DNA of 5,192 bases from JALZAA01 sp035316005 (GTDB taxonomy: Bacteria; Actinomycetota; Acidimicrobiia; IMCC26256; JACDBD01), in contig DATFXK010000084.1 of NCBI GenBank assembly GCA_035316005.1, positions 1 to 5,192 of the forward strand, read 5' to 3'. This document shows, piece after piece, positions 1 through 4,903 of the stretch. How positions within the stretch are numbered: the first letter of the stretch is position 1; every line of letters begins with the position of its first letter. Below the pieces are notes generated by a model. The model was not told the origin of the DNA and did no database searches. It saw only the letters and a list, made by a program, of their open reading frames with translations. A program made the translations under genes and the position numbers.

Positions 1-147
1 GGCGGAGGGATCATCCCCGCCGACGACATCCCGGCGCTGCGCGACGCCGGGGTGGCTGCCGTGTTCACGCCGGGCGCATCCCTGTCGGAGATCGCCGGAT
101 GGCTCGAGCAGGCGCTCGACGCCCGCGAGTCCCAGATGGCGTCGTAA
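1..147 (+). CDS. C-terminal end of a methylmalonyl-CoA mutase-type B12-binding domain (5' end outside window)
   Basis: Frame 1 reads 48 residues to a TAA at 145-147. The start, GGGIIPADDIPALRDAGV, and the following VFTPGAS match the last strand-loop-helix of the cobalamin-binding domain of methylmalonyl-CoA mutase and related mutases, in which the GGxIP...GxxxVFxPG block helps enclose the nucleotide tail of B12. The last residues (DARESQMAS) look like a disordered tail. Whether this is the end of a full-length mutase large chain or of a stand-alone small B12-binding subunit of about 130-140 aa cannot be decided, because the catalytic barrel and the DxHxxG motif would lie upstream of base 1. 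The stop codon abuts the sucC start codon with no gap, so the two are probably co-transcribed and translationally coupled. Mutase makes succinyl-CoA, the substrate of the next two gene products. Confidence is high for the domain and moderate for the exact enzyme. Confidence 0.8.
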   Translation, partial: GGGIIPADDIPALRDAGVAAVFTPGASLSEIAGWLEQALDARESQMAS

Positions 148-1293
148 ATGGACCTTCTCGAATACCAGGGCAAGCAGCTCTTCGGCCAGTACGACATCCC
201 GGTCTCACCGGGCCGGGCCGTCTTCACCGTGCAGGAGGCGGTCGAGGCCGCCGAGCAGATCGGCTACCCCGTCGTGGTGAAGGCCCAGGTGCACGTGGGC
301 GGGCGCGGCAAGGCGGGCGGCATCCAGCTCGCCGCCGATGCCGAGGAGGTCCGCGACCACGCCGTGAACATCCTCGGCATGGACATCAAGGGTCACGTCG
401 TCGAGACGCTGTGGATCGAGCGCGCGAGTGACATTGCCGAGGAGTACTACGCGTCGTTCACGCTCGACCGCTCGGCCAAGGTGCACCTCGGCATGCTGTC
501 CGCCCGAGGCGGCGTCGACATCGAGCAGGTGGCGGCAGAGGAGCCCGACGCCATCGCCCGCCTCCACGTCGACCCGGTCGACGGCCTCAGCGAGGAGGTC
601 GCGCGCGAGTGGGTCGAGCGGGCGAAGCTGGACCCCGCCGCGACGGACGGCACGGTCGAGGTCCTGTTGAAGCTGTACCGCGCTTACGCCGACGGCGACG
701 CCGACCTCGTCGAGATCAACCCGTTGATCCTGACGACCGACGGGCGTGTGCACGCGCTCGACGCCAAGGTCACACTCGACGACAACGCCGCGTTCCGCCA
801 CGAGTGGTCCGAGTACGAGGCGACCCAGGAGCGCGACGAGCGCGAGGCGGCCGCGCACGCCAAGGGCCTGCAGTACGTCGGCCTCGACGGGTACGTCGGG
901 ATCATCGCCAACGGCGCCGGCCTGGCCATGAGCACGGTCGACATCGTGAGCCAAGTCGGCGGTGAGCCGGCCAACTTCCTCGACATCGGCGGCGGCGCCA
1001 ACGCCGACGTGATGGCGAACGCGCTCGAGGTCATCAACAACGACGCCGACGTGAAGTCGATCTTCATCAACATCTTCGGGGGCATCACGAAGGGCGAGGA
1101 GGTCGCCAACGGGATCGTGCAGGCGCTGGGCCGGGTCGAGATCCGGTCGCCGATCGTCATCCGCCTCGACGGCACCAATGCCGATCAGGGCCGGGCGATC
1201 CTCGCCGAGCACGAGTCGGACCGGCTCGTCTCGCAGCCGACGATGATCGACGCCGCCCGCAAGGCCGTCGAGATGGCGGGGGCGGCGCGGTGA
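148..1293 (+). CDS. sucC: Succinyl-CoA synthetase (succinate-CoA ligase, ADP/GDP-forming), beta subunit
   Basis: The product forms the TCA-cycle enzyme that interconverts succinyl-CoA + NDP + Pi with succinate + CoA + NTP, as the beta partner of SucD in the cytoplasm. It has 381 residues, against 388 in E. coli. An N-terminal ATP-grasp domain (about 1-235) contains K45 and the nucleotide-binding loop GGRGKAGG (51-58). The Mg-binding residues appear to be N191 in VEINPL and D205 in LDAK; their 14-residue spacing equals that of N199/D213 in E. coli. The C-terminal ligase domain (about 245-381) carries NGAGLAM (255-261), the GGGA turn (281-284), NIFGGI (308-313) and RLDGTNADQG (339-348). No key residue is missing. 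Nucleotide specificity (ADP or GDP) cannot be read reliably. The ATG directly follows the upstream TAA and has no good Shine-Dalgarno sequence, which suggests coupling to the mutase gene. The 3' end overlaps sucD by four bases. Confidence 0.97.
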   Translation: MDLLEYQGKQLFGQYDIPVSPGRAVFTVQEAVEAAEQIGYPVVVKAQVHVGGRGKAGGIQLAADAEEVRDHAVNILGMDIKGHVVETLWIERASDIAEEYYASFTLDRSAKVHLGMLSARGGVDIEQVAAEEPDAIARLHVDPVDGLSEEVAREWVERAKLDPAATDGTVEVLLKLYRAYADGDADLVEINPLILTTDGRVHALDAKVTLDDNAAFRHEWSEYEATQERDEREAAAHAKGLQYVGLDGYVGIIANGAGLAMSTVDIVSQVGGEPANFLDIGGGANADVMANALEVINNDADVKSIFINIFGGITKGEEVANGIVQALGRVEIRSPIVIRLDGTNADQGRAILAEHESDRLVSQPTMIDAARKAVEMAGAAR

Positions 1294-2174
1294 GCATCTT
1301 CGTAGACGAGAGCACGCGGGTCGTCTACCAGGGCCTCACCGGCTCGCAGGGCCGGTTCTACGGGTTGCGCAACCGCGACTACGGGACGAACGTCGTCGCG
1401 GGCACGAACCCGAAGAAGGCGGGGACGGACGTCGACGGGATCCCCGTGTTCGCGACCGTCAAGGATGCCGTCGCCGAGACCGGCGCGAACGCGTCGTGCG
1501 TGTTCATCCCCGCGCCGGGCGTGTCGGACGCCGTGCTCGAGGCGGCCGACGGTGGCGTCGAGCTGGTCGTCGTGATCACCGAGGGCGTCCCCGCCCACGA
1601 CGAGGCGTACTTCTTCAACCGGCTCCGGCGCGAGTACCCCGGCGTGCGCCTGCTCGGTCCCAACTGCCCCGGGATCATCTCGCCCGGCAAGTGCAACATC
1701 GGGATCACCGCCGGCGAGATCGCCATGGGTGGCGGCCCCGTCGGCATCGTGAGCCGGTCGGGCACCCTGACGTACCAGGCGCTGCACGAGATGACCCAGC
1801 AGGGCATCGGCCAGACCACGTGCGTCGGCATCGGCGGCGACCCCGTGCCCGGCACCAGCTTCATCGACGCCCTCGCCGCCTTCGAAGCCGATCCCGACAC
1901 CGGCGCCGTCATCATGATCGGCGAGATCGGCGGCTCGGCCGAGGAGGAGGCGGCCGAGTACATGAAGCAGCAGATGAGCAAGCCCGTGGTCGCGTACATC
2001 GCCGGGCTCACCGCACCCCCGGGCAAGAAGATGGGTCACGCCGGCGCCATCATCTCCGGCAGCAAGGGCACGGCGGCGGCGAAGATCGAGGCGCTCGAGA
2101 GCGCGGGCTGCCTCATCGCCCAGAACCCGAGTGAGATCGGCACGATCATGGCCGGAGTGGTCGCCGAGCTGTGA
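1290..2174 (+). CDS. sucD: Succinyl-CoA synthetase, alpha subunit
   Basis: The 294-residue alpha subunit binds CoA and carries the phosphohistidine of the SucCD enzyme. The Rossmann-type CoA-binding domain is at about 1-130, with GLTGSQG (15-21) as the glycine loop and GPNCPG (123-128) at the end of the domain. The ligase domain follows with SRSGTLTYQ (155-163) and IGGDPVPGTSFID (181-193). The active-site glutamate is probably E212 in GEIGG. The catalytic histidine is H250 in KKMGHAGAI, corresponding to H246 of E. coli. All catalytic positions are intact and the length is normal for the family. The start is a GTG whose last bases are the TGA of sucC (GTGA overlap at 1290-1293), typical of translational reinitiation that keeps alpha and beta in balance. 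Only a G-rich stretch, not a clear Shine-Dalgarno sequence, precedes it. Confidence 0.97.
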   Translation: MSIFVDESTRVVYQGLTGSQGRFYGLRNRDYGTNVVAGTNPKKAGTDVDGIPVFATVKDAVAETGANASCVFIPAPGVSDAVLEAADGGVELVVVITEGVPAHDEAYFFNRLRREYPGVRLLGPNCPGIISPGKCNIGITAGEIAMGGGPVGIVSRSGTLTYQALHEMTQQGIGQTTCVGIGGDPVPGTSFIDALAAFEADPDTGAVIMIGEIGGSAEEEAAEYMKQQMSKPVVAYIAGLTAPPGKKMGHAGAIISGSKGTAAAKIEALESAGCLIAQNPSEIGTIMAGVVAEL

Positions 2175-2524
2175 GTCAACCGCCGCCACCGCCGGCTGGG
2201 TGGGGCCGACCCCCGCCGGGCACGATCTACCCCGGCGCCGGATACCCCGCGGCGGCGGCTCCCGCCTACCGGCCCGCGACCGGGACGCGCACCAGCGGTC
2301 TCGCGATCGCGTCGCTCGTCACGGGGCTGTTCTTCTGGTGCTGGGTGATCCCGGGGATCGTCTCGATCGTCCTCGGCCATGTCGCGCTCGAGAGCATCGA
2401 GAACTCCGGCGGCACGAAGACGGGCCGCGGGATGGCGATCGCCGGCATCGTGCTCGGCTGGGTCGGGATCGGGATCGTCGGCCTGCTCGTGCTCGGGTGG
2501 TTCGTGAGCGTCCTGACGATCTGA
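2171..2524 (+). CDS. Small DUF4190-like membrane protein with a Pro-rich N-terminus
   Basis: The 117-residue product starts with a Pro/Gly/Ala/Tyr-rich soluble stretch (1-40, including PPPPPAGWGRPPP). Two hydrophobic helices follow, at about 43-70 and 88-114, joined by a short polar loop containing ESIENSGGTKTGRG. The pattern TSGLAIASLV, then a helix ending in VLGHVAL, then GRGMAIAGIVLGW is the characteristic layout of DUF4190, a family common in Actinobacteria with no settled function. The alternation of Gly and small residues suggests tight helix packing. There is no signal peptide or enzyme motif. The start is a GTG overlapping the sucD stop by four bases (GTGA, 2171-2174). The nearest purine-rich motif, GGAG at 2154-2157, is too far upstream to serve as a good ribosome site, so translation probably depends on sucD. 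The family assignment is from recognised pattern only, and the role beside succinyl-CoA synthetase is unknown. Confidence 0.85.
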   Translation: MSQPPPPPAGWGRPPPGTIYPGAGYPAAAAPAYRPATGTRTSGLAIASLVTGLFFWCWVIPGIVSIVLGHVALESIENSGGTKTGRGMAIAGIVLGWVGIGIVGLLVLGWFVSVLTI

Positions 2525-2539
2525 CCGCCAGAGCGGTCA
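2522..2539. terminator. Shared hairpin between convergent genes, likely bidirectional terminator
   Basis: TGACCGC (2522-2528) is the exact reverse complement of GCGGTCA (2533-2539), with a 4-base CAGA loop. This is a perfect 7-bp stem. The first three bases of the left arm are the TGA stop of the plus-strand DUF4190-like gene. The last three bases of the right arm, read on the minus strand, are the TGA stop of the coiled-coil membrane-protein gene. Neither side has a U-tract, so it is not a canonical intrinsic terminator, though U-poor hairpins are common between convergent genes in high-GC Actinobacteria. Terminator function is inferred from position and symmetry. Confidence 0.5.
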
Positions 2540-3757
2540 ACTGCTCGGGGAGCCCTCCGTGCCCGTGTCCGCCCGCTCCGTCTCCTTCTCTTTCTCTTCT
2601 TCTCGCGGGACGGCCGGGGACTTGCCGTCGGGCGGGGGCGTCGAGTCGGGGTCGGCCTCCGACGGCACCGCGCTGAGCGTGGTGATGCGGGGCTGCTCGA
2701 CCGTCTTGTCTTCTTGTTTGTCGTCTTGTTTGTCGTCCTTGTCGTCGATCGCGGCGGCCGCCTCGCTCACGGGGAGCTCGGCGGTGTCCTCCGGCTCCGA
2801 GTCCACGGGAACCGAATCGGCCGCACGGCTTTCGACGGTCTCGGCCGGGGGCGCCGGCCGCTCCGTGGTCGGTTCGGCTGGCTGCTCGTCGGCCTTCGGC
2901 GCCGGGTGCGGGTCGGTGGGCAAGGTCTGGAGGGTCGCAGTCGGCGGCGCCGGTTGCGCGGCCTCTGCGGCTTCCTCGGTTCCGGCTGATTCCTGGGCCA
3001 CTTGTTCCGCAGCCGTCTTCGCGGCGGCGGCCGCGTTCGCCGCCGCGGCTGCATTCTCCGCCGCCGCGTGCGCCGCTTCTGCTTTCTCGGCGGCATCCTT
3101 CTCGGCTGCTGCCCGTTCCGCGGCGGCCTTCGCCGCTTCGGCCTGCATTTCAGCACGCCGCGCCGCCGCCTTCTCCGCCGCTTCCTTCCGTGCCGCCGCT
3201 CTGGCCTCGCGTCGCTCGGCGAGGCGCACCCGCATGGTGTGGCTTCGATCGGCCACGTTCTTGGCGAGATTGCTGCTCGCGCGGCTGAGGGTCGCGATCG
3301 CGGGCCCGAGCACCGGCCCGTGCTCCCTGGCGGCCGCCTCCTCGCCCGGCGCCCGAGCGAGCTCGGCGCGCCTGGTCAAGACGCCGCCGCCGAACGTCGC
3401 CAGCGCGGACGCCGCCAACAGGGCGTACCCGATGCCGAGCGATCCGCCGGCGCGGTCGTGCAGGAGGTAGCTGAGAACGAGCAGGATCATGAACGCGCCA
3501 ACGGCCAGACGTACCTGCTCCCACGTGAAGTTCAGGAACGGCGAGCGCGGCTCATGGCCCCGAACCAACACGAAGAGGGCCTCGAGGCCGACGGCGACGC
3601 CGAGCAGCGGGATCAGCGCCGCGGTCGGGAACAACCCCCGGCTCCAGACCGTGACGTCGATCCCGTCGGCGTACGTGTAGAACGGAAGGAACGCCCCGAA
3701 GACGGCCGCCAGGCCGGCGAGCGCGAGGAGCAGCCACCCTGGTCCGGCTCGTTTCAT
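2537..3757 (-). CDS. Four-helix membrane protein with a long cytoplasmic Ala/Lys/Glu coiled coil and acidic Pro-rich tail
   Basis: I do not recognise a named gene. From the ATG at 3757 it has 406 residues. Four hydrophobic segments lie at about 7-28, 43-65, 83-100 and 107-128. Positive residues at the N-terminus (MKR), after helix 2 (VRGHEPR) and after helix 4 (TRRAELAR) put both ends in the cytoplasm. The membrane part resembles the neighbouring gene at 3825-4247: both have FLPFY ending helix 1, a W..GLFP.A.LI motif starting helix 2, LVR after helix 2 and LGIGY before helix 4. Residues about 177-267 are a TolA-like, Ala-rich charged helix (repeats such as AAERAAAEKDAAEKAEAA), probably a coiled coil. 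Residues 268-406 are a disordered Pro/Glu/Asp tail with DDKDDKQDDKQEDK (338-351) and EEEKEKETE (386-394). An alternative TTG start at 3766 would add three residues; neither start has a good Shine-Dalgarno sequence. It follows the 140-aa gene by 67 bases, probably as one transcript. The role could be scaffolding or envelope organisation, but this is a guess. Confidence 0.8.
   Translation of the reverse strand: MKRAGPGWLLLALAGLAAVFGAFLPFYTYADGIDVTVWSRGLFPTAALIPLLGVAVGLEALFVLVRGHEPRSPFLNFTWEQVRLAVGAFMILLVLSYLLHDRAGGSLGIGYALLAASALATFGGGVLTRRAELARAPGEEAAAREHGPVLGPAIATLSRASSNLAKNVADRSHTMRVRLAERREARAAARKEAAEKAAARRAEMQAEAAKAAAERAAAEKDAAEKAEAAHAAAENAAAAANAAAAAKTAAEQVAQESAGTEEAAEAAQPAPPTATLQTLPTDPHPAPKADEQPAEPTTERPAPPAETVESRAADSVPVDSEPEDTAELPVSEAAAAIDDKDDKQDDKQEDKTVEQPRITTLSAVPSEADPDSTPPPDGKSPAVPREEEKEKETERADTGTEGSPSS
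2705..2746 (-). repeat. Short in-frame tandem repeat encoding DDKQ units
   Basis: Two identical 12-base copies of TTGTTTGTCGTC (2714-2725 and 2726-2737, plus-strand reading) are flanked by partial copies CTTGTCTTC (2705-2713) and CTTGTCGTC (2738-2746). On the coding minus strand they give DDK-DDKQ-DDKQ-EDK, residues 338-351 of the 406-aa protein. The repeat uses CAA, AAA and GAA codons, which are rare elsewhere in the window, so it is a local low-GC patch. All unit lengths are multiples of three, so copy-number change would keep the frame. Confidence 0.8.
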
Positions 3758-3765
3758 GACGTTCA

Positions 3766-3771
3766 AGGCTA
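3766..3771 (-). promoter_or_regulatory. Candidate -10 element (TAGCCT) before the coiled-coil membrane-protein gene
   Basis: Read on the minus strand, TAGCCT fits the loose actinobacterial TANNNT -10 pattern and ends 8 bases before the ATG at 3757. That would give a leaderless or nearly leaderless transcript and would explain the absence of a Shine-Dalgarno sequence there. No convincing -35 is seen. Short AT-containing hexamers arise by chance, so this is weak, and the gene may simply be read from the promoter of the gene upstream. Confidence 0.25.
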
Positions 3772-3824
3772 CCCAGGGAAGGCGTGGTCACCACAGGCAG
3801 GGAGGACCCCGGCGATGCAGCGGG

Positions 3825-4247
3825 TCATGCCCTCGTGGTGGCCTCGTTCGTCATGACCACTGCGCCGACGAGCGAGGCGATCGCCCCGAGGAGCACGAAC
3901 CAGTATCCGATCCCCAGGTCGTACGCCACTCCTCGATCGACGACGAGGAAGGCGACGGCGAGGATCGCCGCGAAGAACGTGAGGGCAAGCAACAGCGCGT
4001 TGAGGCTGAAGCCCAGGAACCCGGCGGCCGGATAGCGGACGTTGCCGAACCGCACCAGCAGCACGGCGACGGCAGCGGCGACCGCGAACACGACGATGAG
4101 AGTCGCGACGGGGAACAGGCCGCTGTTCCACGCGTTCCGGTTACTCAGACCGAGGTTTCCCGAGTAGAACGGCAAGAACGAGAAGACGAGACAGACGCCG
4201 CCCCCCGCGATCACGGCAATCTCTCCCGGCGTCACCTTGTTGTCCAC
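3825..4247 (-). CDS. Small four-helix integral membrane protein, related to the membrane part of the adjacent 406-aa protein
   Basis: I do not recognise a named gene. The product has 140 residues and is almost entirely membrane: hydrophobic segments at about 9-28 (ending FSFLPFY), 44-66 (starting GLFPVATLI), 75-103 and 113-131. The loops outside carry few charges (SGNLGLSNRNAWNSG after helix 1, DRGVAYDLGIGYW before helix 4). RFGNVR after helix 2 and a short polar C-terminus suggest both ends are cytoplasmic. The FLPFY, W-x-SGLFP, LVR and LGIGYW landmarks recur in the same order in the downstream 406-aa protein, so the pair looks like an old tandem duplication in which one copy gained a coiled coil. 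I chose the GTG at 4247 because a full Shine-Dalgarno sequence, GGAGGTGAG, lies 7 bases upstream. An ATG at 4283 in the same frame would add 12 polar residues (MMSFRHDAGGEA) without such a site. Position between sucCD and purNH recalls the mycobacterial Rv0954 (DUF5336) gene, but common ancestry is unproven. Confidence 0.8.
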   Translation of the reverse strand: MDNKVTPGEIAVIAGGGVCLVFSFLPFYSGNLGLSNRNAWNSGLFPVATLIVVFAVAAAVAVLLVRFGNVRYPAAGFLGFSLNALLLALTFFAAILAVAFLVVDRGVAYDLGIGYWFVLLGAIASLVGAVVMTNEATTRA

Positions 4248-4250
4248 AGC

Positions 4251-4259
4251 CTCACCTCC
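4251..4259 (-). promoter_or_regulatory. Strong Shine-Dalgarno sequence that sets the start of the 140-aa membrane protein
   Basis: On the minus strand the sequence is GGAGGTGAG, followed by GCT and then GTG at 4247. Seven bases separate GGAGG from the start codon, which is optimal. It is the strongest ribosome site in the window, and it lies inside the alternative longer reading frame from 4283. It therefore favours the shorter protein. Confidence 0.7.
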
Positions 4260-4330
4260 GGCGTCGTGTCGGAAGCTCATCATCCGGTTCCGGCCGGTGC
4301 AAGAAGCGCCGGGTCGACCGCGCCCTCGGG

Positions 4331-4336
4331 TAACTT
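4331..4336 (+). promoter_or_regulatory. purN: Candidate -10 element (TAACTT) for a leaderless purN transcript
   Basis: TAACTT fits TANNNT, and six bases separate it from the GTG start of purN at 4343. This is the usual distance from a -10 box to a transcription start, so the message could begin at the start codon itself. No good Shine-Dalgarno sequence precedes purN, which fits that reading; leaderless genes are frequent in Actinobacteria. No clear -35 is visible in the GC-rich sequence upstream. The site lies in the 95-base divergent gap (4248-4342), which must also hold the promoter of the minus-strand membrane genes. I could not identify that promoter. Confidence 0.4.
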
Positions 4337-4342
4337 GCGGTT

Positions 4343-4903
4343 GTGCGGCGGATCGGGGTGCTGGCGTCGGGAACGGGGACGATCCTCGAAGCCCTGATCG
4401 ACGCCCACCTCCCGATCGCCGTGGTCGTCGTCGACCGGCCGTGCCGCGCGATCGAGGTCGCCGAGGCCGCCGGCGTCCCCGTCGAGCTCGTCGAGCGCGA
4501 GAGCTTCGGGCCTGACTTCGACCGCCTCGCGTACACCGAGCGCGTCGTCGACGCGCTCAAGCGGCACGAGATCGACCTCGCCGCCATGGCCGGGTTCATG
4601 ACGATCCTCGAGCACCCGATCCACGACGCGTACGGCGGCAGGATCACCAACACTCATCCGTCGCTGCTGCCCGCGTTCAAGGGCGCGCACGCGGTCGAGG
4701 ACGCGTTCGCCGCCGGCGTCAAGGTCACCGGTTGCACGGTGCACGTCGCGACGCTCGACCTCGACAACGGACCGATCCTCGCCCAGGAGGCGGTTCCGGT
4801 CCTTCCCGACGACACGGCCGAGACCCTGCACGAGCGGGTGAAGGAGGTCGAGCGCCGCCTCTACCCGCAGGTCCTCCACGAGCTGGTCGAGGACGCGTGG
4901 TGA
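4343..4903 (+). CDS. purN: Phosphoribosylglycinamide formyltransferase (GAR transformylase)
   Basis: PurN transfers a formyl group from 10-formyltetrahydrofolate to GAR, an early step of purine synthesis in the cytoplasm. The 186-residue product is a short formyltransferase fold (E. coli PurN has 212), ending soon after the YPQVL helix. The catalytic triad is visible: N103 and H105 in NTHPSLLP, and D141 in LDLDNGPIL, matching N106, H108 and D144 of E. coli. The folate-side strand AGFMTIL (83-89) and E170, corresponding to E173 of E. coli, are present. The phosphate loop reads ASGTGTILEAL where most family members have SGxGSNLQA or SGxGTNLQA, so the usual Asn is Ile14. The GTG start gives the normal N-terminal beta strand at once (RRIGVLASG). 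No good Shine-Dalgarno sequence precedes it; see the -10 candidate at 4331. It overlaps purH by four bases. Apart from the loop change it looks fully functional. Confidence 0.95.
   Translation: MRRIGVLASGTGTILEALIDAHLPIAVVVVDRPCRAIEVAEAAGVPVELVERESFGPDFDRLAYTERVVDALKRHEIDLAAMAGFMTILEHPIHDAYGGRITNTHPSLLPAFKGAHAVEDAFAAGVKVTGCTVHVATLDLDNGPILAQEAVPVLPDDTAETLHERVKEVERRLYPQVLHELVEDAW
4889..4893 (+). promoter_or_regulatory. purH: Ribosome binding site for purH inside the end of purN
   Basis: GAGGA lies six bases before the GTG at 4900 and three bases before an in-frame GTG at 4897. The spacing favours 4900 as the purH start, which also creates the GTGA overlap with the purN stop. Confidence 0.45.

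Noticed and set aside
205..1212. Long open frame on the minus strand opposite sucC (335 codons)
   Set aside because: It is antisense to a clear sucC with intact motifs. The translation is Asp/Val/Arg/Leu-rich with no domain, the usual effect of high GC on the complementary frame.
1185..2189. Long open frame on the minus strand opposite sucD (334 codons)
   Set aside because: It is antisense to sucD. The His/Arg/Asp/Gly-rich translation has no recognisable fold and it spans two real gene boundaries.
2990..3200. Dense GCC/GCG runs that could look like a DNA repeat array
   Set aside because: No fixed repeat unit or spacing exists. The pattern follows from Ala codons in the coiled-coil segment, so it is neither a CRISPR nor an intergenic repeat.
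2559..3470. Plus-strand frame of 303 codons opposite the coiled-coil membrane gene
   Set aside because: Its Ser/Ala-rich low-complexity content mirrors the Ala/Glu/Lys-rich codons of the minus-strand gene. The minus strand has helices, paralogy and the convergent hairpin in its favour.
4284..4297. CCGG-rich near-palindrome in the divergent gap
   Set aside because: The arms are only four bases and made of the commonest tetramer in such DNA. There is no spacing or partner that would make it an operator.
3002..4397. Plus-strand open frames of 284 and 213 codons through the membrane-protein region
   Set aside because: The translations are Arg/Glu/Gly-rich without hydrophobic core or motif, and they cross the boundaries of two well-supported minus-strand genes and the purN start.
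4280..4879. Minus-strand frame of 199 codons opposite purN
   Set aside because: It is antisense to a clear purN, with composition typical of a shadow frame.
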